Assembly: GCF_003254395.2 (NCBI RefSeq) | Contig: NC_037645.1 | Coordinates: 3,525,406-3,589,405, forward strand | Direction: 5' to 3' | Source: Apis mellifera | Taxonomy: Eukaryota; Arthropoda; Insecta; Hymenoptera; Apidae | DNA: 64,000 nt | In this document: positions 25,330 through 37,304 of the stretch, one piece after another | Layout of the letters: the number at the start of each line of letters is the position of its first letter | How positions within the stretch are numbered: position 1 is the first letter of the stretch | Translations under genes and position numbers: made by a program | The notes under the pieces: model-generated | The model's database searches: none | What the model saw: only the letters and a program-made list of their open reading frames with translations | Told to the model about the DNA's origin: nothing

Positions 25330-28300
25330 GTAAGTAAAATTAAAAAGTTCTTATTTTAAATAATTGATAATTATATATATTATTAGATAATAAAAAAAGG
25401 GAATTGTTATAATGAAAACTAGAAAATTAATAAAAGATTCAAGTTTTTCATTATAATTATCGTAATTTTTACATATTAATATTTATTATTTCATGTCTGA
25501 AATGAGAAAATGAGAAAATGGCGGGAATTCATATTTTTCGATATTTCAATATTCGAAATGATCAAATTACGAAATTACGATGCAAAATCTTTTTTTATTG
25601 TTCATCTTAAATATACATCTTTGTTATAAAATTAATTATGGTTCATTTTTTTTATAATTTTCAATCTATTCAGTAATTGTAAATTATTAAATTTATAATA
25701 TTGAAAGATATAAAAAAATGAACCTTACAATATTAAAGTTTTATTAATTATTTGTTTTATTAATAAATTTAATGATATTTATTTATGTAGAAAGACAAAA
25801 TGAATCCAATTAATAATAAAAAAATTGAAAAAATATAATTACATTACTATCTATTATATATAATAGTTAAATTTTTGTAATTATCAGTGTTCGTCATTAT
25901 CGCAGTAACTAATCATTGTAAAATTTGCTAATGAAATTCGTTTCACATGAGACGAATTAAAATTGGCAACAAGACCTCCCCGGATGTTTCTCCGAGTTTC
26001 TTCTCTCTAACGTGAATTTAATATCCGTGAATATAATGCGGACATTTGACCAAACGATGAAAGCGAACGCACAGAAGAGACGAGAAGGTCCCGTCTTGCT
26101 TCGTGGAACTGGATTCAATTCGGCTTCGTACGTGTATAAAGGTTATTCAGCTAAACGCAAGGTCATGGGTACATGACTTGGGTCAGTCGAGCGCGTAAAA
26201 CGGGCAAACAAGAATCTTTACGCAAAAGAAAAAGGAAAAAAGGAAAAAGAAAATGAAGAAATGGAAGAAGAGGAAGAATAACCTTAAAGACATACCACTA
26301 TCCCACGTTCCTTTTGTGGAACGGCAGAGATGCCTTTATGAATACATTACTGGGACCGCGGTGTTTAAAATCTGTTACGTGTGTATATACATTTTTCCAT
26401 TTCAATCCATTTCTGTTGGACTTGACTCTTCATGGCTTACCAAGATTTAAGCTACTGACATTTTGTGGTCTGTGCTCTTGAATATTGCTTTGGCTATATA
26501 ATATTTTTTTAGTGTAATCCTTAAGGTATTATATACAGAAAGTTATATTTTATTAGTTCTTTTTTCTTATTTTCATTGTTTCTATTCTATTCTAAATACA
26601 TAAGATGATCATAGATAATGTTTCTTGTATCATATTGATATTTTATTAATGGTTGAATTCCTAACCTGTTTAATCCCCGAGAGGTTATAATTATTTTCAC
26701 TTGCAATTATTTTTATGGTAGATTTTATTCGGAGGATTTTTATAGTTATTTATTTGAATTTGATGATATATTGGTGATATTCTACTAGTAATATTTTTCA
26801 TTTTTATTTTATTTCTTTATAAATATAAAAAAAATGTTCGCAGATTGATACTTTAAATTTAATAATTGTTACTTATAAGTATATTATATTTATAGTTGTG
26901 TTAAGTTAATTATAATTTAAATATACATACAGACATAAATTTTCAAACAAGTATGTGTAAATTAGAAAGGAACGTGAGGTCAAGCAACTTTTATTTTGTA
27001 TAGTCACAATACAATGCAATCATTATAAATTGCATTCCAACCTTCATAGTAACGGCTTGAAATGAATAATCAAAGTTTGAATATCATTTTTTCTTTTAAA
27101 AAAGTATAGAAATAGTAAAAATTTCATTGATAATTTTAATCCACAATCATGTTAGGAAATTTGAAGATAACTATTACGACACAATATTTTTATTTTAATA
27201 ATAAATAAGCGATAGTAAGCGGTAGAAAGAGTAGCAAGAAAAGTCTTAACGTGAAAGAAATCTTAATTAACGTTTTTCATATCTACGTCATGTTACTGCT
27301 TATTTCTGTATGTCGGCTACTCACATTTTTGAGTGGGCTGTACTATTCGTGGAAGCCGTTCCATTCATGGAGTGTAGATGCTGTTAGCAGTCAGCGGTGC
27401 TCATTTTATGCACGGTTTCGTACTTTCTCCTATAAAAAAACTTAAAACAAAAGTAAAAAAAAAAAAAACAAAAGAAAATGAGAGAAAAAATATGGAGAAA
27501 AATAACAACTTAAAAAATTGAGTTGAAATTGATTGAAATATTAAGAACATTTATAGATTCATTCCAAAAAAAAATATTATTAATTGTATCATTAATTATT
27601 TTTTAATACATTAATATGTTAATCTATTAAAAATATATAATGTATTAAAAAATATTTTTCAAAATTGATTGAATTAACTAAAAATTTAATGAATTAAATA
27701 TTTAATTTTTAAATTATCCAATTTTTTGCTATTAAAAAATAGAATTTCATAAGAAAAAATAAATAATAATCAGATTGTACTGCCTGATAAATATGAGGGG
27801 ATAATTAAAATGAATAGTTCCTTACTGACAATCCATCTAAATTCTTAATTAGTCAATTCATAATATATTCATTTTATATTCATTAATTTCAAAGATTTAA
27901 TATTATAAAGATATTAATAGATAATGATTTTGTATGAAAATGATTATAAATGTTAAAAAAATTATAAAAAATTGGAATATTCAAAATAGCTTATAGATTT
28001 TGAAAGTTTAAAAATTAAAAACTAATTGAACTTGAAGACGCATAAATAACATGACTATCATCAAGGCCATCGTCTACTATTGTTACGGATTACCGCTACG
28101 CACGTTTACTACAACTCTGAATGACGTAATTCTACGTTCCTTGTTCATTGTCAGTAGAAGAAGCCAACGTATTTTTAATGTCTGATTTTATCGCAATGAT
28201 GTCACGCCTGATGAAATTAAAAGTGAGAATAAGTCGCCATAAGGTTATCGCAAGACAGGAACTATATATCAATATATGACTGAGTACAATTGAGTATAAT

Positions 28301-31300
28301 TTTTATATAAGCAAAATTATATTTTTTGAATGATATCGATTACATATTAATCACACTATTAAAATAATTAAATGAATATTTTATAACATTTTTTATAGAC
28401 AATCATAAATGAATTATTTTTATTGAAAAAATATATTAAATTATAATTTTAATCTATAATTCATCACTAGTTATGTGAAATTTTATATAATTTCATATTT
28501 ATTTTATCATGAGAATTTAAATTTATGAAACAAGTACGCTGTTTTATGGATTTTTAAAAAAATCTTCACACGTTTATATTAACATTCTAATTAAATTTTT
28601 ATTTTCATTATAAAAAGAGTGATACATTGAATGAATTGAATAAATATGAATTTTACAAATTTTTTAAATTATTAAATTTAAATTTAAAAAATTGAATTTA
28701 AAATTTTATGTTTGGAAAATTTGAAAAAATAAAATTTTTTATTTATAATTATTTATGATTAATAAAAAAATATATTAAGTTTAAAATTAAATTTTCAAAA
28801 AAAGAAATATAATTAAATATATAATAAAATATAATTAAAATATCAAAATCTGATTAAAACGATCTGATTTAAATTTGAATTTCTTCGAATTGAATTCAAT
28901 CACTATGAGCCAATCGCTTATTTTCCTTTCTCTTTATCTTTTTTTAGGTTAGGTTCTCAAGTTCAAACGCCTCACGTTCCGCGTTTCACAAAAACGTTCT
29001 CGATAAGAAAAGGAGTGGCGTTGTGCTCTCGGAGAAGCTTTGCCAGAATTTTTCTCAGAAGTATTTTGCACCACACTTTTATCCCCTCGCAACCGCAAAT
29101 CGTGGTATGCCGCACATTGTTATGCGCGCCACGGAACAACGCAGCTTTCTTTCAACCGTCATTGGAAACTTTTCATCATTCAAATTTCTATTCGTTTTTC
29201 TTGCTTTCTTTTAAAATTTTATCCGATCGAAAAGAATCGATAACTATCCTTAGAATTAGTCATCGAATTGATTTAATATAATTTTTTTATAAAGAAATGT
29301 TTACAATCGTTTAGATTTTCTTCAATAAATTTTTGCATAAGAGATTGCAAAGATGCTTGCAATATTTCGTAATTATTTTGATTTGTTTAAAAATATGATT
29401 TGGATATTTTAAGGCATTTATTAAGAGAAATAAAAAATGTTTAATATAACGTATAACATTGTTTAACATACGATTTAAAATTAACTTTAAATAAAGGGTA
29501 ATGTTGTATGAATTTTTGAGGTTAGATCGAATGATGGAAACTGTGGAAAAAAAAGTTTTCTTAGAGATTCGATAAATTTATCTCTTGAGAGATTCAATTA
29601 AGTAAAACATCTTATAGATTCAAACCAAATATATTTTATATAAGATTTAATATCACATTTCTTCGAAACTATATTTTAAAATATGTAGAAAAATTTTCTC
29701 GATCTTTTGAATGGTTTGTCTATCATCCCATTCGTTTCAGTAAACATTTCCCTAGGCTAGAATACAAGACACGTTTAAATAGAAATTCTATATCTATCGA
29801 GGTATTTTAAAAGACAGACGATACAATTTTTTAAAGAACATCGACAACAAATTCTTTGCGATCCTTGCAAGGCATGCACGCATCCTGCCTTTCTGCGAAA
29901 GGAACCGTCGACTACTGCCAAATTATAAAGGAACAAAAACAGTCGTCTGCGGGCGCCACCAGACGAGCTTCCCTTTCTTTCCTTCTTCTTTTTCTCTTTC
30001 CCATTCGAGACGTGATACCACGCTATCTTCAGACAGGAAAGAAACGTCCATCGTCTCACCATACTTTAAATTTTTTGTGTAATATATCGTTATTGTCCGT
30101 ATTTTCTTAAATCATATCATGATTTTAAATTGTGTTACTTGTGTCGATTTACTTTAGTGATGTTAACGTATTTCATGAGATAAGATTAGGTTACTTTAAC
30201 GTGATATTTATTTCTAAAGTAAATATACATTTTTCAATCAAAATTTTTTAATAAAAATCGAGAAATGTGTAAATATTGTATAAAAATAGAAGAGTTAGTG
30301 ACAAATTCTTATTTAATTTCAATTATATTCACTATAATTTTTGGATTATTTTGTTTTATTAGATCGATTGTAACCATAACCTAAAATTTTTTGTGCACAA
30401 AAAATTCCAGTTTTTAACATTTCAAACACAAATCTCCTGTGTTCATTCGCAAGTTTTCTTCAACCAGAAAAATCCGCGTGTTAAATTTATTAAATTTTCA
30501 CGTTGTTTTCATCAACAACTCTTAATTTATTTTTACATTTGCAATCCTCGATCCATCTAACCTTTCGTAAACCGCTAGTTTATTGTACCGTATAAAGACA
30601 ATATTCACTAGACAGGTTATGAAAAGGAACAACTCGAAATACAGAAGGAGAAAAAGAGAAAGGGATGGCAAGTCTTGCGTACGTTTCTCGGAAAGCCGAA
30701 AACCGAAACACGAGCTGGCCCGGCCTCCAAGAGCGGCGGCATGTGTGACACCGGAGAATCACCGCCATTCCTCACTGGCCAATTCTCTCTTTCCTCCATC
30801 GGTTCTTTCCCTTCTTCGTGGCTGGTTTGTTCCATTGGTTCGATATATACGTTCGATATTTCGACTCGTCGTTTAGTGTACCATCTAGCTGATGGTGCGG
30901 CATCGTCTAAATGGCCATCGTGGACCATTCCTTGCTCCCTTATCGAGTTTCAGCCACGCAGGTAACGTCTTAATTGGTATTCTCTTGGATACATTGTAGC
31001 CCGGTGTCGTGAAATTTTAATCTCGCCGATGTATGCTCCGTCTCTTTCGTTACACGACCTACCGACCGTACAGAGTCTTGATTAAAGTCGAAACGAAGTA
31101 GCATGCACGAACTTCAGACTGAATCTGATATAGAATACGAGCATTTTTTTTCCTTATTTTCTACAGAATTTTTCGATTTTCTCAATAGTTGTCCATTATT
31201 TCTTTTTTTCTTCGTAGTTACACGATGTTTCCTAAGCGATCTTTCTGTTAAGAAGAAGAGAGGAAGTAAATTTTTGAAGTTTAACGCTCTTATTATAGTT

Positions 31301-33063
31301 AGTTAAGAATTGAGTGTATAGATGGTGTTGTAAGTAATTATTTTACGCAGAAATTGGTTTGATTGAGAAATATAGTGAGATTTTTAATAATTAAGAGTAA
31401 TTAATGTTTATGTAATTGTGAATGAGAATATCTTAAGAATTTTTAAAAATTTTTTGAAAATAAAGGAGATTATAAATTTTATTTGAACGTGAGAAATATT
31501 GACTTTGAAGTATTAATTACATTCAGTTAAATTAATACCTGTATATCATTTATTATACTTATTTTAATCTTCTAATTCTAATTCTAAAAATTCTCTATTG
31601 TTAACAATTTTATATTATTGTGTTATTGACTTTTACAGTTTATATTATCGTAGACCTTATTATTGGCCATTAAATACCGTGACAAAAGTACCAGTTTCTA
31701 CCGTCATAATAAGATATACGTTATCAGGTTTTTCCAGTCTACCTTACGATACCAATGTTGGCCAATGACAATTCTTTTCTTGCTATTTACTGTTCTACTA
31801 CAAGTGTACTACGATCTCTCTGCTAGTACGCAGACTGATAACGCTATTTATATTAGCACAGAGAAAGACACGCGAAAATGGAGCGTGAGAAATCTTAGAA
31901 TATACTAAAAGTTAGAATATTCAATTTTCAGATCATAATTTTCAATATTTTTCTTAATAATTACAACATTTCACAATATTTAACAATTATTTTACCGCAC
32001 ATTTCTAACTCAAATTAATATTTAAACAATTTAGCGAGAAAAAGATCCAGCATATTTAACTTTCGATTCAAGAATTTTTTAAATTCTGAATTTAAATTTG
32101 CTCCTTACTTATTTATTCCGTTCGTGTAGCATGTCGGAAGACATGTCAATTCCAAGAATATTTAATTCATAGCAGCATTTTAATATAACTTGTATAGAAA
32201 TAAATATGACTAGTAAGAAAACAGGATAATATTATACCTTCCTGTTATATAAATTACTTTCTTCATGATTTTCATGACTTCTATATTCTATATCCTATAT
32301 ATATATATTATCCAATCAAAAATATTTCAGACAATTATTAGAATAAGTCCAGGAACGAGTAACCAAGAATAGGTTCGCAGTATCCAACGAACCGATTCCT
32401 CCACTTTACACGATGTTCGGTATAAAGTTTTGCTTAAGCTAAGCTTCGTTAAATGGATCGGTGGAATATAAGTACTTTCCACGATGGCGGCGATGGCCAA
32501 TGCTCCTGCTTGGAGCAGGATCGGCCGTGTATTCGGTTACCGTAGCTTGTCGGAAATCCTGTTTGATCCCACGGTCCAGCCTCGAGGAAGGCCTCCCTGA
32601 TTCGTACGTGATAAACGAAAAAACTTGCCGCGCAACTGCAGCACTTACGTGACACCCTAGTAAAGAGATTATCGAATTCCATTCGTTCGTTCTTTTAGAC
32701 CCCGGCCACCGAAACCAACCGCGGGCAAAAACGGGCGGCCCCCCCTCGATTTCCCCGTACATTTTTTGGCAAAAAAACCCGAAATATACTTAGGAACGTT
32801 CTTCAACCGGAGCGCGTGCCTTTCTTAAGTTAACTGAGTTACTTCCACCTGGGCCTTGGGCCCCCAACCGATGTAATTGCCGTAAAAAGGGGAACCGATT
32901 CGAGGATATCGATTTTCAGGAATCTTTTACGCGTTCTTCGCGTTATTTTTCGTATACCATTTATTTAACCTATTTATTTAACCTATTTATTTAACCACTC
33001 GCTTGAATTAAGTGAAATTAAAAGTTAGGTTATAATATAATATTAGATTAGATTAATGAACTA
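25330..33063. other. non-coding stretch crossing a base-composition boundary
   Basis: No convincing exon. Up to about 28.9 kb it is very AT-rich apart from less AT-rich islands at about 25960-26450 and 28050-28270. Beyond 28.9 kb GC-richer blocks become frequent (29000-29200, 29850-30060, 30580-31090, 32430-32930). Open frames there appear on several strands at once and lack recognisable domains. At 32504-32520 there is a perfect 7-bp inverted repeat with a 3-base loop (TCCTGCT/AGCAGGA). If the exon at 25317 is real, this would be its first intron. Confidence 0.5.
32959..32997. repeat. 13-bp direct repeat, three copies
   Basis: TATTTATTTAACC occurs three times in a row, the copies being essentially identical. 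Confidence 0.85.
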
Positions 33064-33270
33064 AAGGGTGTCCCAAAATTAATGCAAGATTTGAATTAAA
33101 TATAAAAGAGAATCTTTAGATATTTATTTTTTAAGTGAATCATAAAGTACACGTTAACTTCATTTTTACTAACCCTAAACTCTCAGCTATCAAACTGTTC
33201 TTTTTTCAGGGTTGCCAACTTAATGCAAAAATGGCGGCAAATTCAAATGCGTTAATTTTGGGATATCCTT
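33064..33270. mobile_element. 207-bp MITE, Tc1/mariner-like
   Basis: The left end AAGGGTGTCCCAAAATTAA and the reverse complement of the right end, AAGGATATCCCAAAATTAA, match at 17 of 19 positions. Similarity continues inward (ATGCA/ACGCA, then TTTGAATT). A TA dinucleotide flanks each side (33062-33063, 33271-33272), fitting the TA target duplication of Tc1/mariner elements. The interior has no open frame of note and includes AAAATGGCGGCAAATT near the right end. Two mismatches in the outer repeats suggest an old copy. Class assignment rests on the TA duplication and GGGTGTCCCA-type ends; no relative was searched. Confidence 0.65.
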
Positions 33271-33272
33271 TA

Positions 33273-35216
33273 TATCGTGTATAATATAATTAAGAATATC
33301 AATTATTTCGCGAAAAATTAAGAAAATTTCGAAAAATCTCTCTCGTATCCTATATATACGTTTCACGAACATTCGTATCGAGATGTAGTCCATAAGAACT
33401 GGAACCGAATCGATGGAAACGCGGAAAGGTTTACCGAGCAGACGCAAGGTCGCCGAGTACCCCCACTATTAATTTAATTGCGCGATCACCGGTGAGGTGT
33501 GCTCCGAATACGACTGTGTTTTCGATTGTGGCCCCCACTCATCGCCCGTTGGAATTTAGCAATGCGGGAGGCGCAATTCTGGCCCACCCCTGCACGCCTC
33601 GGAATCCTGAATCGAACTTGAGCCGTAAAAAATGAAGAGGACCAACATCTGAGTCTGTACCAAATAAAAATTTGGTATCACGATTAACAATAACTTTGCC
33701 ACGTGTGTGTTTGGAAAAATGAAAAACGGATAAAATTGAAACTTTCGAAACAAGTATTACAATCTTGAAAAATTTTCTCAAAATTTTAATACAATTAATG
33801 ATAGAATATATGTATATGTATATTCATGTGAAAGTGAAAGAAGAATCCTTGCTTGTAAAATTTCTAAAACGATATGGTAGGTTTTCAAGAAAAGCGATTT
33901 TGTCACTGTTCGAAAAGAAAGTCTCTGACGCCTGGTTTATCCAGAATACGCGATAATACACCCCTTAATTTCGCGATTTTATTCATTATTTTTCCTCGAC
34001 AATCGGCGAAGAACGGCCAGCCAACTGGTTTAACCAGTCTCCGATGATTTTTTCAAACGATTCTTTCGGTGGACATTCGATTTTTAGACTGGCCGAGTCC
34101 AGTTCCTATTCTAGGATCGAGCGAGATCCAATTACTATCGGAAATATCCTGCCACTTGCGCCGTGTTGGAAGCACGTACGCAGCTGGAACAGGTTGAAGG
34201 TCCATCAAAGTGTTTTTCACCTTGGTTGCTGCCGTTCTGACAGATTCTACTTAGATCCAATCCACCTGTGCGACTCTAACTCCCCTAATAATGCCTCAAT
34301 ATTTAATACCAACGATTATTTCCAATCTCGAAAATCATCATCGTAATTATTCCCATTAATTTTCCATACTATATGTAAAGGGACGATGGTTCGCAAAAAA
34401 AGAAAGGAAGGAAGAAAAAATCATGTATGTTTTCTTCCTCATCCTGGAAATTCTGCCGTACACGTGGGGATAACATGGAAGGCACGGATTGGAAAAATAA
34501 AGGAAATCTTTTCTAACGGTGTCGTAAACCTATCTAGGACGCTTTCCTGGACAACGGTTGAACAACAGTGTCCGGCTGAAGGGTAGCTGTTCCGCAGATC
34601 TTGAAAATTGTTGAAGATACGATTTGCTTTTCAACTTCCTTTCTGTGATTTTTGAAAGGAGTAGTTCTCAGAGATAAATAATATATTTTATTTTCTGCAA
34701 CACAGAATCAGAGATCTATAATATAATAACAGTCAAGTATTCGAACATCAGTTGTAGAAAAATTATTAAACTTTCGTTAATGATACATTTAATCTTAATT
34801 TTATCTAATTTATTTCTAAACAAGTTTTTTCGCAATCGATCGATGAAACTGTGACGAAATTTGAAAACACGGAAAACGTAATACGGGTCGAGGATCAAAG
34901 GGCGATCCTCGATGAATAATACATGATACGTCGATTGTTTCGCATGTGGCACCGGATGACACGACGACGTCGACGAAGACGCGTAGCCTCGTCAGAATCT
35001 CTCGGAAGATCGTCGATGAGAGATTGGAGACGTGAATGGCAGTCGTCCCGGTATGCGATGCCTGTTGATAAAAGACCGTGGCTGCTAATCGAACAAGCGC
35101 CATTCTCTCCGCCCAGCCAGGATTCTGCTTTCGATTATGCACACCGCATCGAAGATTATACCGCGTGACACGCGTGCACACGCGTGAATTTCTGGCCGCG
35201 TTCCCGGTGATTTGCG
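33273..35216. other. non-coding stretch without recognised gene
   Basis: Contains a GC-richer block near 33440-33620 and another at 34010-34280. A 100-aa plus frame (34044-34346) and an overlapping 51-codon minus frame exist near the latter, but neither has a recognisable domain and no matching splice partner was found. A further GC-richer block is at 34920-35216. Confidence 0.45.
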
Positions 35217-35560
35217 CTCGACACGACGAGTAATTGTCCCTCTCGATCGCCATCCTCTTTGATTTCCTCCGATCTCCTCTTCCTCTTCCTCCTTTCTTCT
35301 TCCATTTTTTTTCTCTCGACTAAACGAATTGCAATCGATTTTGGAAAAGATCTGAGTTTTATTATTGATACTCGAATAACGAGGTTCACTCGACACGACA
35401 AGTAATTGTCCTTCTCGATCGCCATCCTCTTTGATTTCCTCCGTTCTCCTCTTCCTCTTCCTCCTTTCTTCTTCCATTTTTTTTCTCTCGACTAAACGAA
35501 TTGCAATCGATTTTGGAAAAGATCTGAGTTTTATTGTTGATACTCGAATAACGAGGTTAA
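35217..35560. repeat. tandem duplication, 172-bp unit, two copies
   Basis: The block with TAATTGTCC (35231 and 35403), TCGATCGCCATCC, a CT-rich run and ACGAATTGCAATCGATTTTG is repeated after 172 bp with few differences, so the duplication is recent. The 130- and 145-aa minus frames here are translations of the repeat. Confidence 0.9.
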
Positions 35561-35944
35561 GGTTTAAGAAAAGGAATATTTGGAGCTGTGGTCGGATTTT
35601 TCTAAGAGAAGAGAAACCGATGTATGAGATTTTTCAAAATTGGCGAACAGGAGACGAGGTGGAGGGACTACCTGTCCAACAGGTAGTGGAACACACAGGT
35701 AATTAATTTTTCTAACACGTTTCAGAAAGGCGTTGTAACTACTCAAATGTACCATTTATACGAAGCTTCACGTATCGTGACATAGGACGTCATTCTATTT
35801 ACTTTACGTTCTTCCTCATCGACTTACAGCGGATGCATTCTTGCAATCGGTATGCATTCTAACCTCGCTCAACACTCGTCTGCCTGTTGCTACCTACTTC
35901 GCCAGGAATAATCCCTTGCTTCCTTTCTTCCTTCTCTCGTCAAC

Positions 35945-36555
35945 TAACTGCTTCCATTAACTAAACCAAACTAAACCAAATAATATCACTTTTTATCAAT
36001 CTTTAAATCTCTCGTATTCACAATTAATTTTCCAAAATTCTTCTTCCCCGAAAAAAGAAATTCTTCTCCTCTCAAAAAGAAAGAAAGAGAGGGAAGAAAA
36101 ATGATCCCACTAACTAAACTAAACCCAATAAATATCACTTTTTACCAATCTTTAAATCTCTCGTATTCACAATTAATTTTCCAAAATTCTTCTTCCCCGA
36201 AAAAAGAAATTCTTCTCCTCTCTCAAAAAGAAAGAAAGAGAGGGAAGAAAAATGATCCCACTAACTAAACTAAACCCAATAAATATCACTTTTTACCAAT
36301 CTTTAAATCTCTCGTATTCACAATTTAATTTTCCAAAATTCTTCTTCCCCGAAAAAAGAAATTCTTCTTCTCTTCTCTCAAAAAGAAAGAAAGAGAGGGA
36401 AGGAAAATGATCCCACTAACTAAACTAAACCCAATAAATATTACTTTTTACCAATCTTTAAATCTCTCGTATTCACAATTAATTTTCCAAAATTCTTCTT
36501 CCTCGAAAAAAGAAATTCTTCTCCTCTCTCAAAAAGAAAGGGAAGAAAAATGATC
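35945..36555. repeat. tandem array, about 150-bp unit, four copies
   Basis: CTTTAAATCTCTCG recurs at 36001, 36150, 36301 and 36456 (spacings 149, 151, 155). Each unit carries a CTAAACTAAACC block, CACAATTAATTTTCC, a CGAAAAAAGAAATTCTTC block and an AAAGAAAGAGAGGG tract. Spacing differences come from the simple-sequence tract. The last copy lacks part of it. Confidence 0.92.
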
Positions 36556-37283
36556 CCACGATCCATCATCACACGACTCCGTCCCTCCGAATCCGTGCGC
36601 GCGCGCGGTCATTCAATTGGCAACGTCTTCTTCTCTCACCTGACCGTCCTCGCCGCGGTAGAAAACGGCCTCGTGTGTGGCGCACACGTGATTTACATGT
36701 GAGCTTGCGGCCTGCCAGTGGCGGCCGGCCATCCGCATAAAACCCCGCGTGTGTACACGCACGCATCATCGCGAGCCGTTGGTAGCTTTTGTACGTGGGG
36801 ACGGCGAGCACGAGTGGCGTCACAGGCTTGTGCAGGATGTTTTGGCGAGGCTCGTGAAGGAATTGCGCGTTGGAAAAGACAAGAAGGAAGAGAGAGGAGA
36901 GTGGAGAAGAAGGAGAGGACGTCTTTCTTCTCTCTCTCTCTCTCCTCTTCTCCCTCCCCTCTTTTCCCTTTCCCTCCTCTCTGTTTATTCGTAGCGTCAG
37001 GCGAACAAGCTTTAGAAGTCGCGGCTTTACGTGTGACCCACGGCTATATGTTGATGCCCGGCCATGATGAATAGTTGCACGGTATTAAAAATAGCTTCGT
37101 GGAATATGCATTGGCGGCTAGTTTTTTGAGTAATCCTTCTTCTCTCTCTTCCTCTCTTTGTCTTCATACGCGTCCTCTCTAAGGTTCCTCCGACTCGAGG
37201 ATTTTTCGTCTCGATTCCTCGAAGCTTCTTGTTGCTGTTTTCTTAGGTTCCTTCGTCCTGGATAGATATATTCTCTCTGTTGT

Positions 37284-37304
37284 TAGATAGATAGATAGAT
37301 AGAT
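37284..37304. repeat. (GATA)5 microsatellite
   Basis: Five GATA/TAGA repeats in a row, preceded by a related GATAGATA at 37261. Confidence 0.9.

Noticed and set aside
26130..26190. TATAAAGG followed by TCAGT as a possible core promoter
   Set aside because: The spacing of nearly 50 bp is too long for a TATA-initiator pair, and no exon follows.
29015..29281. 88-residue plus frame that could follow the candidate exon at 25329 in phase
   Set aside because: Phase agreement has a one-in-three chance. The translation has no domain, and three overlapping plus frames are open in the same GC-rich block.
34044..34346. 100-residue plus frame starting with ATG, and a 51-codon minus frame across it
   Set aside because: Neither has a recognisable domain or matched splice sites; the two compete for the same bases.
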